Positions 22,750 to 35,984 are shown, counted from the first letter of the stretch. The stretch: DNA of 64,000 nucleotides from Acheta domesticus (GCA_031308135.1 JAHLJT010009419.1:64274540-64338539); one strand, 5' to 3'. The notes: generated by a model from the sequence alone, not told the origin. Numbers and translations: made by a program.

Positions 22750-25700
22750 TTGAATGAAAGTACGTGCTGTTTTAGCCCCACTAGTTTCTAACGTAACACA
22801 TTTCTCGATGCTTTACGTCAATAACAGTATGAGGGACGGTTACAGTGAAGTATATAAACCAAAATAGAAAAATTATGATGGTGATAAGAATGACCATGAT
22901 GACCGATGTCTCACGTAATATAAATGATTCTAAGAGTATATACTTGTAAGTTTTCATGCATTTGTACTACAAAAATATTTACCTCGATAGCCATATAAGT
23001 ACAAAAAATTTGTGCCACCCATACATAACCACCATTTGCAAAATCTATTTCAAACTTCCGCACATTGTTTCTATCACATTCTCATGGTGAGGCATTCCAT
23101 TTGCAGGAAGTCTCATTTTCTGTTCAAGTTAAAGCGAGAAACTGCTTGTTTCTCCATTTATATACAAATGGATTCATTGGGCCATCACAATCAATTACAT
23201 TTTGAGTGAACTCTGTGTCTATCAGCTGGTTGCGAGGGACTTTTTGCAAGTAAGCGCTATTTATTTCTCAGTCTTTGCGTTAGGAAGAACGTGGGTTAAA
23301 CGAGTGAGCTCGTGAGAATAAAACTACATAACCTCAAAACCAGTGTAACAGGTAGAACTGGTCAGAGGGATGCACAAGGTCGATCATACAGATCGCCAAT
23401 TTTATCAAGAGAAACAAAACAATTTATTTCATTTAACTGATCTCTTTGCAAGATAAATATAAATGTTTTTAAAACACGCACTATCATTTTAGAGATTTGT
23501 TATTTTATTCGTAGTCCCATCAGGAGTTGTGAGAATAGATAAACACTTCCCAATATAAACATAAAATTAATAAAAATAATACATTCGTTATTAAAGCAAA
23601 ATTGAAATATTTTCTATTCCTTCCTTTCGTATTTATATAGCGAAAGATGCACATTATCAGAAAAATATAAATCTACACCACTGAGCATGTTGAGACTCTA
23701 GAATATTTTAGATTAAAAACAATAATGAAAAGGGAGATTAAATTAGAGTTTACTTTATTGACACTGCGTCGTGCTGAATTGCGATTTCAGTATCAACACA
23801 TTTATACTTCAATTTGACGACCATTTTTACTTTATAATTAATCTTTGTCAGTGAAAAGATTTTCAATTATACTTCTAGGTGATATTTTAACAAGCCTAGA
23901 CGCGTTTTTAGTTACATACACACAGTCATAGCTAATTAAGAAAAATCAAAATATACCTCTGCAAACGTCAAGTTCACACACACCCAGACAGAGGAGATTA
24001 AATAATCAGACCATTCATTTATCACCTTACTTTTTTGCAATTTCAGGGAATATAATAAAAATTTAAATTTTCCAAATAGTGTATGAGCACTCTTGAATAT
24101 ACATAAAAATATTAGTACTGTTATAGAGTGAAATATAAAATGAAATTTGGTTCTCTTTTATTCTGTACATTTCTCATATTTTGAATGATATAGAAAATAT
24201 TGCAAAAATTTCCTTATTATTTGAAAGCACTATCCATGGCATAAATGAAGGTTTCATATAATGAAGACACTCCTAATGCGTCCAACTCAGTTTGTCTACA
24301 ACAGCATTAGTTTCTAGGGCCTACCACAATTTTTCTGTTCATTCTTCTCCTTTTCCTTTTTCAGTTTCTTTTTCTTATTTTCCATTTTTGATTTTTCTTA
24401 TTTTCTTCCTTGTTTTTTCATCTTCGTCTTCTCCTTCTGTTTTCTTATTTCCCTTCACGTCACATTCACAATTTGTACACACCCAAGTCTCCCAGTGATT
24501 CTGACCTATTACTGGTTCACATTTAGTCACGGCAGAATTAGGAACGTCAGTTTATTTTGAAATTGAGAGCCAAACACACATCCGAGAATGCACGAATTGT
24601 GCCGATGTCTAACATTCTGACGCCAGCTGAGACAGTCTGACGAAAAAAATTCTTCTTTTGTTTTTGTCGTTTCTGTGATATCTGCGGAAAAATAAAATTC
24701 TCTTCTGTATGCGAGAGAGCGTTGTGTCAATAAATTAATTATAAATGATGTAGTAAACTATTGCCGCGAGAAAAAGAAAAAGGGTTTAGTAATACCCCTA
24801 GAAAGACCAAAGGGCAGAGCCGCAGTACAATACACTTTGACACCGACAATACACGCTATTCACAAAATGCACGGAATATATTATTCTCTACAACTAATCC
24901 AGAATGTATTCATTTCTACACGTTATCGGATCCAGTAATGATGACTATTCCACAAACCGTGCGAGAATATTATTCTCACACGTCTGTCGACCAAACTGAT
25001 TCGTCACAGTTCATTATACACGACAGAGGATTCTCGCAGTCGCTTACACAGGGCAACAGCTCTGCGCCGGAGGTCGCTTCTGCCGCATGACATGTAAACC
25101 ACGAACAGTAATGCGAGTTGGTGATTGTTACGTGATTGTGGATGATTCTATATCAAGAAAAATATCAACCACACACACTCTACCGCAATCGGTTAGAAAA
25201 TAATACAGCATCATTCAAATGCCCGTATACAAGGAACATCTTGTTCTACAAATAATTTCATTTAAATCAAATCGGCAGAGTAAACTCCCTCGATAATAAG
25301 TATTACCAATTGTTCTAATTTCACAATTATTTTTCTAAAATTCAAATCTAGACTTTTTATGTTTGTAATTCTTGTTTTAGTTAATGTTATAAAATATTTA
25401 ATTAATGAACAGAAAATTACAGAGAATGTAACCATTATTTCAAAACTTCAAACTTTCAAATGATTTCATTTACTATTTTTAAAACATCAATTTCAAAGTC
25501 GTAGAGAAAGTATAGTCTTCCACTCGCGTATAATGGCCATTATTCACTCGCAGAACTCGCTCCCTCCTACGTCGCTCGTGTCGTAAACATCAACTCGTGA
25601 ATAATAGCTATCATTTTACGCTCGTTGAAGAATATACTATTATTTCTTCTTTACACGCATCTATTACAACAATAGTTTATGATCTTGTCCACTTCTATTC

Positions 25701-25920
25701 TCCCGTACCCTGCAATAAGCGGGCCTGTATCCCGCTCACAACCATCTATATCTAATTGATCAGAATCTACCGATGACGTGCAATTCCATTAAGGCGGCAG
25801 TGATCTCATGTAAACAGATCGCAGCGCTCCTTCTGCAAAATGCAAAGTGAACTGCAACCGAGTAATACATGCAACCGATTCGCGATGACACCTTTATCGA
25901 CTCATAAAATCATAGAGCGG
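22750..25920. other. Copy A: AT-rich DNA, no supported gene
   Basis: Contains a T/C-rich tract at 24330-24450. An open frame at 24761-25090 begins at a TTG and includes NTPRKTKGQSRST and HDRGFSQSLTQG. In copy B the same frame is cut by a TAG at 45313-45315 and shifted further on, so it is not a maintained gene in both copies. Confidence 0.5.
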
Positions 25921-25929
25921 TTAACCTAA

Positions 25930-26165
25930 ATCAACGCTCTTGAGCGCAGTGAGTGGCCTTGGCGTGCGCGCCCCGTGGGAACGCGGTCTGAGGCGGCGGC
26001 GAGGGGGGGGGGCGAGGGCGTCGTGTGAGACGCGTAAGTGGACCACTGACCTGAGACGCCTCCAGAGCGCGCGGATACACGGAAGGCTCCCGCCGCCGCC
26101 GCCTCCGTCGCCCGGAGCACAGTGGCAGGTCGCGGGATGCGACGCGTTGCGCAAGCGTTTCTAGG
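25930..26165. other. CpG island (copy A)
   Basis: CpG-rich block with a donor-like CGTAAGT at about 26034. Frames are open on both strands, but indels against copy B are not multiples of three, which argues against coding. Confidence 0.5.
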
Positions 26166-26759
26166 CCGTACTGATGTGACAGTATTCTTCGATAGAAGGA
26201 AAGAGAGGAACAAATGAAGGGGACTGAGGAAGAACGATCGTGGCCTAAAAAACTGTCGATTGTGTTAATGGTGGCATCTCATAGTTTAATACACTCGCTG
26301 TTGTCTCTCTCCAGGAAATTTGCAAGGAGAATTAGGAAGCGAACAGGGTCTTTGTAAACTGTTTTGAAATTATATTTGTACGTTTCGAGAATTTAAACTT
26401 TTTTCTGAAAAATTGGTATTTTGCACACTAATCGTTATATCGCAGCACCTTTTATATCGTATCTTGTAAAGATACACCCATGAACAACAAACAGATTATT
26501 CTACGGCTCTATGTATTAGTGAATGAGTCGTAATTCTCCATGTTTTTTCACTTCAGTTTACGTAAAGTGTCTCGAGAGGCCCGAATCTTATCGTAGCTTC
26601 TCTGATCTCGTATATTTGTCAAGATTTTGTTGCACCGATGAGGTGGGTTATACGAGGATGGAGAGGAATAAAGGGTTTTATCCGTCATCTGCTTTTTAAA
26701 ATGTGGCTCAACACTCTTCTGTAATTCATTACAGTAAAAGACGAAACGATCGATTGTAA

Positions 26760-27850
26760 CTGCACCGACTTTTTTTTTATTTTTATTTTTAATTACTTAA
26801 CCGAGTTTGCTGAAAATGGAACTAGCTCCGTATTTTTTTCTATCTTTTGATACACACGAGGAGAAAAAAAATAAGGAGAAACTTTGGAGGAGTCTTGGGA
26901 AATATATCTTAGAAATTGCATAAATTTCAATCACGAATTATGCGAATTCAACTCTTTTTTAAAAAAAATCGTATATGACCTTTTTTATATAGATAATTTT
27001 TACAACAAACTTATCTAAATCAAAAATCACTAGCTTCGATTTTGTGGTTCTGAAATGTTAATTTTGAAATTTTCAAAAATGTGGTATCACTATATTTTTA
27101 TTGTCTTTGATACATAAGAGGAGAAATTTTAAAGGAAAAAATTGGTGCTGTTTAGGGAAACAATTTGTTATATTTCGCGAAAAAGTACACGAAAACTACT
27201 CTTATTTTTCGAAAAATTGAACATGACCTCATTTCAAGATCCGTCTTTAAATCATAGATTGTATTAAGGGGGTAATCTCTATGTTCAAATAGTGTAGTTG
27301 TAGAACGACGCCCTGTTCCAAAAACTTACACTTCAGCAATTTCGAAAAATCAGAGGTATCAACGAATATTGAGTTCTGCACCAATTATCTTAAGCGCTGT
27401 CCGGGAACAAAGTTTAAGCTCAAAATTGAACCCCTATTGGTGGGAAAAATTTTAAAATTTTCTTGAGAATTTATGCAAAGTAGTACCTTCAAAAATCAAA
27501 TATCTGTTTGAAACTCTCAACACTTCGAGTTCGTTCTGATGCGATCGGGCGATATTTTGGAGAAAATCTGCTAAACGGTTTTGGGGTTAGCGTCGTCCAT
27601 AGACGTACAGACAGAGGGATAAACAGACAAACGTTTTGGCGTTAATCGATTTTTTCGGACTCACAAACATGGATTCTGGCTACACGACGTGTTACAGAAA
27701 GTAATTTACTATATGTAAGAACACGATATATCTAATTTTTCGTTTCTAGGGTCCAGCAATACGAGTTTTTCTGTAGAAAATTCACGATTTTTAGCGCACA
27801 AAAAAATACATTCTCTTCTAAAACTCATAAGGGTGAGAAAGTAAAAAAAT
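26760..27850 (-). repeat. Interspersed repeat, right member of an inverted pair (copy A)
   Basis: Reverse-complement homologue of 22070-22745 with the shared core CTGGCTACACGACGTG (27678-27693) and similar outer and inner parts. It also has an internal degenerate duplication of about 260 bases: TTTGATACACACGAGGAGAA near 26847 recurs as TTTGATACATAAGAGGAGAA near 27107. Confidence 0.6.
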
Positions 27851-28184
27851 GTTAGTTAAAAAGAATAAATAAATCAATGGGAACAATATCAAATATTAAT
27901 TCCAAATACCAGCAACATATCATAACAATTTGATCGAAAAAAGATATTTCAGTTGAGTTTTTCAATTTAATTTTCAATATATTTTTAAGTTGAACAATAT
28001 GTAGTTAGAATCTTCTCCCAATTCTATGTCAATTCCTTAATTCTCATGAAAACACGAAAGTCACAACAATCATCACTAACTGTTTTGACCCTTTTATTTT
28101 TTCATAGGGTTTGCTCTGGTTTTAAACTGACGAAGGATATTCCAGAGGTTCGTTGTGTCCACAGATACCTCCATTGGTAACCAA

Positions 28185-29494
28185 AAATGAAGGTTGCATC
28201 ACTTATCGAGAACGAGAATTCGACCGACGTTCTTTTGATACAAACTGAGGAAATATTATTTCATTAAATAACTTTAAGGATTCATGTATGTCATTTATCA
28301 TTCATGTATGTTATCATTCAAAGCTATTGTCACGTATGCAAAACATCGAAATACATGCTGATTGCAATCTACTTTCGGCAATCATATAGCTGATTCATCA
28401 AGATTCCTTGCAAATATTAAATGTCCCCTATTATGTTTTTAATGTGAAAATGATGCAAATGTTATGTCCAAAACTGGCAACAGTAAAATTTCTTAAAGTT
28501 ATATACACTTGTAGGCACAGAGAGGCTATGTCCCAATCCAATTTTGCTCTATCTAGAATGCACTGGAGTGAATTTCGACATCTGGTAGATTGTTGGCAGG
28601 AAGTGAACTACACTCTAAGAAGTCAAACCGGCAGTTTTCTATTGTTTGTCCAATTAATACCAGACGAATGCTGGAGCATTATCCTAACAAGCGAACCTCG
28701 TGTGGCGCAGGACCTTTCCTTTCACATCCTGTCTCCTCTCCCTTTACACATTTACACTTACATCCACCGCACTACCACACGTGTCAGGAGACATTTCGGG
28801 AGTTCGGAGCTTTCCTGGTAGGGGCTTTACCATGCTGGGGGAGATACCTGAGGAAAAAATTCGCTGACGTGTAAGGCTTCAGGTTCCAGCGAGAACGAAC
28901 ACTGCTTCCTGGGACAAAACATGTACTATACTTACGGGACTAATAGTCTTCTAATAATGCAAGTCGGGCTTTAAGCCCGACTAATGGCATAAGCCGTTGT
29001 CGCGCCAGAAATCAATTCGTAATAAATAAGACATACAATTTATAAGATATCGACTGTCCGCAAAAATCTTTCCCCATAGAACTGATTTCATTTAGATCCT
29101 TCTTAAAGACTAACCTGTCAACATCAATGATGAATCTAGTTCTGCAAGTATCAGGCGAAAATTCTTGAGGGTGGCGATACGCCTGTAGCGATACGCGCGT
29201 TACGTCTGATGAGTTACTCCTCGTTCGGTAATATTAAAATGAATTCTTTGATCGGGAAGTTAAAAGTAAAGTCATAAGCGTGGAAGGTCATAGACACCTC
29301 ACAATCCTAGATATTAGTTGATTTCGGGATAATTACATTCTTCATGTTTTCAATTAAAATCGCAAAAAGTCGTCTTAATCTGAGAATAATTCATGTAAAT
29401 TCTCTTTGTTTAAACTAATGTCTTAAGTGTACTTTTCTTTAAATGTGGCAACATAAAAAATAATGCATACGAACCACTTCAATAAATAACTTAC
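28185..29494. other. Copy-A-only 1.3-kb segment
   Basis: Copy A and B align up to CAGAGGTTCGTT (28168/49121) and again from the CATCAGTTT region (29500/49165). Between them A has about 1.3 kb and B about 45 bases. The segment holds a SINE family 1 copy and AT-rich DNA. Confidence 0.75.
28655..29025 (+). mobile_element. SINE family 1, 5'-truncated copy
   Basis: It runs from CCAGACGAATGCTGGAGC through ACAAGCGAACC, an ACACTTACATCC part, a GGGGGAGATACC segment and TTACGGGACTAATAG to CGCGCCAGAAATCAATTC. Unlike other copies it contains an extra AGTCGGGCTT/T/AAGCCCGACT hairpin at 28962-28982. Open frames across it are by-products. Confidence 0.75.
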
Positions 29495-29675
29495 TGCCAT
29501 CAGTTTTATTGGGAAGAACTGAATCTCAAACTATTCACTCTACAATCTCCATCAAGTGCAAGCTGTTAGTGATCATTAGAGGTGAACAGTGATGAGAGAG
29601 CAATTAAGAAAGAATAAGTTGTAGCGTGTGAATGATATGACAAGTCAACGGCTTCACAATCTTAGGGTGTTCACG

Positions 29676-29750
29676 TCTTCCCCGGGTGTCGAACCCATAG
29701 CTGTCCGTTCCGCATACTTCCGCTGCTTAAAGCCCCTACGCCACCAAGTT
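29676..29750 (-). repeat. tRNA-like pol III promoter region, possible third SINE (copy A)
   Basis: On the minus strand an A box (TGGCGTAGGGG, complement of 29733-29743) and a B box (GGTTCGACACC, complement of 29685-29695) start 48 bases apart, as in tRNA genes. The sequence does not fold as a convincing tRNA by eye, so a tRNA-derived SINE head or tRNA relic is likelier. No TSD was found. Confidence 0.4.
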
Positions 29751-30085
29751 CGCCGAAAAGTCGCTCTGATCTCCGCATCATGCCCCAGTGCCCGCGTGGT
29801 GGCGGCGGAGGACGGGTGGGGAGCGGGGCGGTCGGGTGATTTGAATGCGCGGGCAAGGCCGAGGACGCGAGCGCGCGTGTCGCAATCCAGGTGGCGAGGG
29901 GGGGGAGGGGGGAGGAAGGCCGCACGCGGTTACCGTTACTCGTGGACTACTTTGACGCCGCCGCCGCGCCGGTGGCAGAGTGGGCGGCGGTGGCGGTATT
30001 GGCGGCGCGGTTGTGGCGGTGGCAGTGGTAATAGTTTTTTTAAGTTTGTTGACTTGATTTCAATTTTTAGTTGTTCATAGGTTAG

Positions 30086-30290
30086 AGGTGGTGGTGGTGA
30101 TGATGGTGATGGTGATGGTGATGGTGGTGATGGTGATGGTGGTGATGGTGATGGTGGTGATGGTGATGGTGGTGATGGTGATGGTGGTGATGGTGTGCTG
30201 GTGTGATGGTGGTGATGGTGGTGCTGGTGCTGGTGTTGATGCTGGTGGTGGTGGTGGTGGAGGTGCTGGAGGAGCTGGTGTGCTGGTGGT
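30086..30290 (+). repeat. GGTGAT minisatellite, long allele (copy A)
   Basis: Repeats of GGTGATGGTGATGGT (15 bases) followed by GGTGCTGGT-type units, in a GC-rich stretch of GGC/GGT triplets (29950-30530). It generates open frames of Val/Met, Gly and, on the minus strand, poly-His, none with sign of selection. Confidence 0.9.
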
Positions 30291-30540
30291 GGCGGTTGCG
30301 ATGGCGATTTTGAGGGCGGCGGCGGTGCGGAAAGCTGGTGGTGGTGGTGGCGACGGCGGCAGCGGCGGAGTTGGTGGTGGCGGTGGTGATGGCGATGGCG
30401 ATGAAGGCGTTGTAGACTGTGGCGGTGGATATTTCGGGAAAATTGCTGGCGGCAGCGATGGCGGGTGACAATGGTGAAGGTAGTGGCAGAGTGGCGGTGG
30501 CGACGGCGGGAGGGCGGCGTTTGCGAACGAGTGTCTAATC

Positions 30541-33500
30541 TAGGTTATTGCGGTGACCCACCTCCGGAGGGGCGGGGCTCGGGCGAGTGTGGGTGCGGCG
30601 CGAGGGGCAGTTGGAAGGAATGAAGAGTTGTATCAGTATCCAGAATAAAATCTTCGGGAGAAATTTCATGATGACAGTGGTTGCCATCCAAGGAGGCACT
30701 TGGTATCCGCAGTTGCGTTGAAAATGCCATTTCATATACATTTTAATGACAAATAAATATATATTTGTAGTGTTTACAAAATGTGGGAAAATAATTTTTT
30801 CGAGTTATTATTAGATTAATTCAGAACTAGAATATCAGGTAAGTCGTGGATGTTTCCTTAATGTATAAATAACAGAGTATGATATAATATAACATAACAA
30901 AATATAATATATTATAAAGAGAATAATCTATGTAACTAACAAAAATGATATCAATTTCTGGTAGTTTTTGTACTTGAAATGAATAAACTTGTAAATGAAT
31001 AAACAAATTAATGAATCAATAAGCATGAAAATAACAGAGTAAATAAATTAATAAACAAAATAATATAGAAAACGGAGGGACGGATACTAAAATTATATAT
31101 TCCTCTTGTATATATCCCTAAAAAAATTCGAAGTTTCAGAAGGACACCGACTGTTGTAAAATCATTTTGTAATTTTCTTTTTCTCCTCGGTTAAGTTCTT
31201 TGGGAAATAACAGAGCAGTGAACCATAGAATAAATATATTGTCATAATTTCTTCTTTCTTCAAAGTAAATATCCATCCTTAAACTATTTCTAATTTTAAA
31301 TTTTGTCTAAAGCCTACATTTTACTCTAGTTTATATGGTTTGTCAAGGCCCCTCGCGTCGTCTTGCTTTCAACTCCCGTGCATCCTGCGCAAGTCACGGA
31401 TCACTGGTTCTCGTGGGCAAACGTTCGTAATCTAAGAGGTGCAATCGCCGAGTGCTGTCGTAAATTATCTGCTCCACGAGCTATTTCCTATGCGGAAACT
31501 TTCTCATTACCATAGGGATGTTTTGCACTTCTCGTGTTGCGACTTGCTCTTCCTGCTTTACTTCCTACCTCGTTCAGAGAAAGTGATTACGTTACTTTCG
31601 CTTTCCGTTACCGTTTTCACAAGTGAATGAGTACAGCTCATCGGGGTTCTTCAAAATTCTTATAATTTTACCTGGAAAACAAATATTTGTATACTAAGGT
31701 TTCTAATAGAGAAATTATAGAAGAATTATAGAAGAAATTTGAATGAATATCACGAAATTTGGGAGATAACCACGATGCAATTACAAACGTAACATTATTT
31801 TTTTCTTGAGATGCTCCCTTCTACGGGAGGGAGCTGGCGCAACAAAATATTTAAAAAATTAAATTTCCCATCCTAATTGTTCCTATTGATTCTTAATTTG
31901 ACAAACGTTGGATTTTTACACAGAAAAAATTAGTTCGTTCTTATTATTTCTTCTTTAAATGCATAACATATTTTTCAGTATCAGAAGGAAGTAGAACAAA
32001 ACAACAGGTTTTTGTAGATTACGTCCAGAATTCATTCACCTACTAAAGACTTTCCTAAATGTTAAGTTTTGTATTTCCTTATTCTACACAACACTCCCTG
32101 TTTCTTTCATGCATTTTTTCGTATTTGCAATTTCGGGTTGTCAATAAATCACTATTGAAAAAAGAGACGTTGAAGTTCTCAACAAATGAAAATAAAACGG
32201 TTTCGAAACACATTTTCCTGCGAAGCCGCCATTTTACAATTGTAAAAATTAGCCAGGAGAAAATATGCCAAACTTTCCAAATTATTCAAATGTTTAACCA
32301 AATATTGGGTTGATTAAAACAACGGGATCTGATACTGGTTACGTCCGTTACCTAAGAAAACCTACATTCTCGATTTGCTTTGGCCAGATCCCAAAACTGG
32401 AGCAGATCTGACTTGATTAACACCTCACCATTTCAAATGCTTACATCCAACTTATTCAAGTTATTGGAAAATGCAAGAACTCACCTGACGTATGGATATT
32501 TGCACTATTCGCCTAAATGGTACGGTTACCAACAATTGCACCGTTGGGAGGAGAGTCCTATATTGTTAGGAATTGTCCTCTCGTCCTCATATCGTTTATT
32601 ACAATAAATAATATAATATACGGATGTTTTTAAATAATGTCGATTATGATAGTTACATAAAAGCTAATGTAACAAAATACTGAACATCTTCAATTTTTAT
32701 TTAAATTTCTTTCTAAAAAATGTAGAATATATTTCTGCATTTTAATCATATATATTTCGGAATCGTGTTGTGCCGTGGTTGCATCCGTTAACCTGTTGAA
32801 GGCTCCTGAGGTTGCAATACTTTCAGTCAATTTATTATCAGAAATGTGTTATGAATAGCGTTTTTATAAATGTCCTCATTTTCCTTATATGGAAGTTGAC
32901 AATCCTACTTCATGAGATGAATCTCATCCTCGCTCGCCAACCTGTTCACCAGAACAGCTGGATTCCTACTCGCTTACACTCGCCACAGAGATGCTGCACA
33001 TTACGGGAGATGACGGTATGAAATCAGAATGCAATTCACATAATGACATACAGGGCAACCTATATTTTTGCAAGGTGTTTATTAGGGGAACCGTTCTCCC
33101 CCCTCTCTCTCTCTCACACACACAGCGCTAGCCTCACTGCTCTTATAGTAACCTGCCCTTCCTGACACCTTGCTAATCACGAACGACGGCTTGTTCTAAG
33201 GTCAATCACCGGCACTCTTCTTTTATTTCTTTCATTTATCCTGATGTCGAATCTGGACCTTCTCTCTCTCCTTGCTCAACTGACGTAACCCACAGGCTGA
33301 TCGTCAGTTTTTTGTTCAACATAGATGGTTTTGTTCAACATAGAAGCTTGGCTAACACGTTATGGGTTGGAGTATATTTCTGATAAGGATGAACATTTTC
33401 TGAAGATGGGTTAACTTGAGAAACATGGTGACAAAGTCTGTCCTACCTGCGACTACATGCTAGGTCAGGGTATTATACCGGTCACCTGTAACGTGTACTT

Positions 33501-35970
33501 GTTTACTACGCAAGCTCTTGCGTCAAGCAGAAAGTCCTAGGCTACAACGATACCGCTGCAGAATGATACATGGTTAGTGGGCGGAAAGCCCACCATATCG
33601 TAACACACGTGTAATCTCCACGATGCATCGAACACAGATAATTTCTGTACGGTAACCTGTGTTCTCAGGTGGTCAGTAATGTCAGCTGATTGGGTTAAAT
33701 ACTAATAACGCGGTGCAACCACACATCACAAATCAGCACCGAGTAGATATAACCAAGACATACTTTTTTGATTAAAAATAGCATTTGTGTGTAAAATTTT
33801 TCAATCTAAAGCAACTTTTTTACACGTTTCTAATACCTATACAGTATTTTATTTGTAAAGACATGAATATACTTGAACAGTGACAAGATTTAGTATAATT
33901 TTCATTCCATTGAAATTTTGCATCTTTTTTGGTACCCCTTGAAATATAATAGCAGAAATATCAGCTTCGTTTATATGATAGAGCTTCTAGATTTCACATA
34001 ATAATTACATCAAAGTCAGTCTATAGTAAAATCGTTCATAGGGCATAATTAAATTCCGAGTCAGTCCGAGTTATACTGAGCTAAGAGAAGATGCTCTTTT
34101 AATTTTAAATTGATATTTCTACGATGAAAGTTTCTTAAACCCGCCTGCAATTACAGTCAGTTCATCTTGATAACCTATTTTCTGCATTGTGAAATGTATT
34201 CTGAAGACGATAAGCATTTCTCTTTATCTAAAGCAAATACACTGTAACAGTATTATTTTCCTGAGATTAGCTTTTACTATCAACAAGAACTGATTGTTTT
34301 TCCAATAATCCTTCGTATAACTAGAAATTTGATTTTTCAAAGACCAATATTTAATTTATTTGACAGTCACTTTTTCTCGTGGCTTAATTTACCTCAACTT
34401 TTGACCCCAAACTCACCTCATAATTTTGATGATAGAAGAGCATGCAGATTACTTTTGAATACATACGTCAAATTTTTCAAGAAACTTTCACCCACATACT
34501 CCTGGTACATGCGTTTGGATGTATACATGTTTTGAACATAGTGCTGTGTTTATTCACTCCAATAATTGTCAAAGACGTGAGAAAAAGTATAAAAAATAAT
34601 TAACTTCAAGAATCTCACGAGACCTCTGGACACGATTGACCGCAAAGGATATTCCAGCAGACGATTAAGAGGCCGTTTACGAATATGTGTCAGCGCAAGC
34701 AAGCTTCTGCCAGCTGGGATCCTCACTGCGCCGCTATGAGGGGCAAGCGGCCACTCCGGGGAATTCCCATTAGAAGATCCGGGTTCGACGCTGTAGACAA
34801 GTCGCCCAAGGCAGTGAGGATTGTGGCTGCAGCAAAGGTAACTGAAATGCCGGTGATAGTACCACAATGGTTGAGTTGACGTTCTCTACAAAAGCTATTA
34901 ATATTTTGAGAAAAACAGCACGTGGTGTTCGAAAAAGATGGTATGTATAAAGAAATGTCGTTTGTCAATTATAGGAAGGAAAATAATATATTGTTACAAG
35001 TGGATATTTTGCTAAGGTATATCATAAATCATTCTCTATATAAACTGAAACGAAGTATTTTGCCGAACATAAAATGCGCCCCACGGGTAAAAGCCGCTTT
35101 CTGCAAAATGAATAATTTTGTAAAAATCTACAATGGGATTCACTCACACGATTGGCATGTGACTGTTAATGTTGTTTTTTCTCGCGTATAGGACGACTCG
35201 GACCACGCGTAGATGCCTACTGTCTTTACCAGTGTACAGGAAAAATATCTCAGTGGCAGGGCACGAAACGTTATTAGGGGGATCAGCTTCCAGCTGGATT
35301 CGATTTTTATTCCCCAGGGTTGTTAGTCCTCGGGTATGGAATATGAAATTATGATGATAATGAGTGAAAAGACGACACACACATACAGATATACACAAAT
35401 AGTCCTCAGTGATCTCGGCTATTGAGCCGACGATGTATTCTGATTATTTATATTTTTTTAATTTAATAAGTAATTTACTGTCAGCGAAAATCAGTTACCA
35501 TTATCTCTGACATTTGTAGAAGACTTGCTAGTTCATCGGAGATGAGCCATATGAAAACACCGGGTACCACCTCATCGTCCAATTTTGGTGGACAAAACGA
35601 AGAAGGAAGAATCGCGCGCGGTTCATGATCCGCTATTCAGGGTTCTAATTCAGCATACACCAGAAATTGATCATTGGAACCACAGAAATATTGGAAATGA
35701 CAAGGCAAATCAGCATTCAGTAGAGCTCTCATCTGTGAAATTAAACAGATCGACCAATATCATTCGCTGTCATCAACATCTACCACAATTGGTACTAGAA
35801 CATAGTATGGCTCATGAATGTTTCTTAGAGAAGGAAAAAATACAATCGCATGAACTACTCTGAATGAATCATAAAACTAATAAGAGAACGGGCGTCGACT
35901 GTTAGTTGGAAACAAAGAGAGATACCTAAATACAGGTTTCTCCATCTGCGATTTCACAAACTCCAAGCAA
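30541..35970. other. Copy A: AT-rich DNA, no supported gene
   Basis: Short frames at 31439-31630, 34685-34879 and 35585-35863 are kept in copy B only to the extent that the whole region is nearly identical; the last is frameshifted in B. The GC-richer part at 34680-34870 has a B-box-like GGTTCGACGCT at about 34784 but no matching A box. No gene is called. Confidence 0.5.
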
Positions 35971-35984
35971 AAGATTCGCCAGAG

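Noticed and set aside
24761..25090. 109-codon frame in copy A
   Set aside because: No ATG start, and copy B has a TAG and a frameshift in the same frame.
29628..30080. 150-codon frame kept in both copies
   Set aside because: It crosses the tRNA-like head and a GC-rich triplet region and reads Arg-rich low complexity. Conservation is no more than expected for allelic copies.
30082..30471. Poly-His / Val-Met-rich frames
   Set aside because: Artefacts of the GGTGAT array; the shorter allele in copy B does not keep them.
34685..34968. Antiparallel short frames identical in both copies
   Set aside because: The whole region is nearly identical between copies, so frame conservation carries little weight, and no domain is visible.
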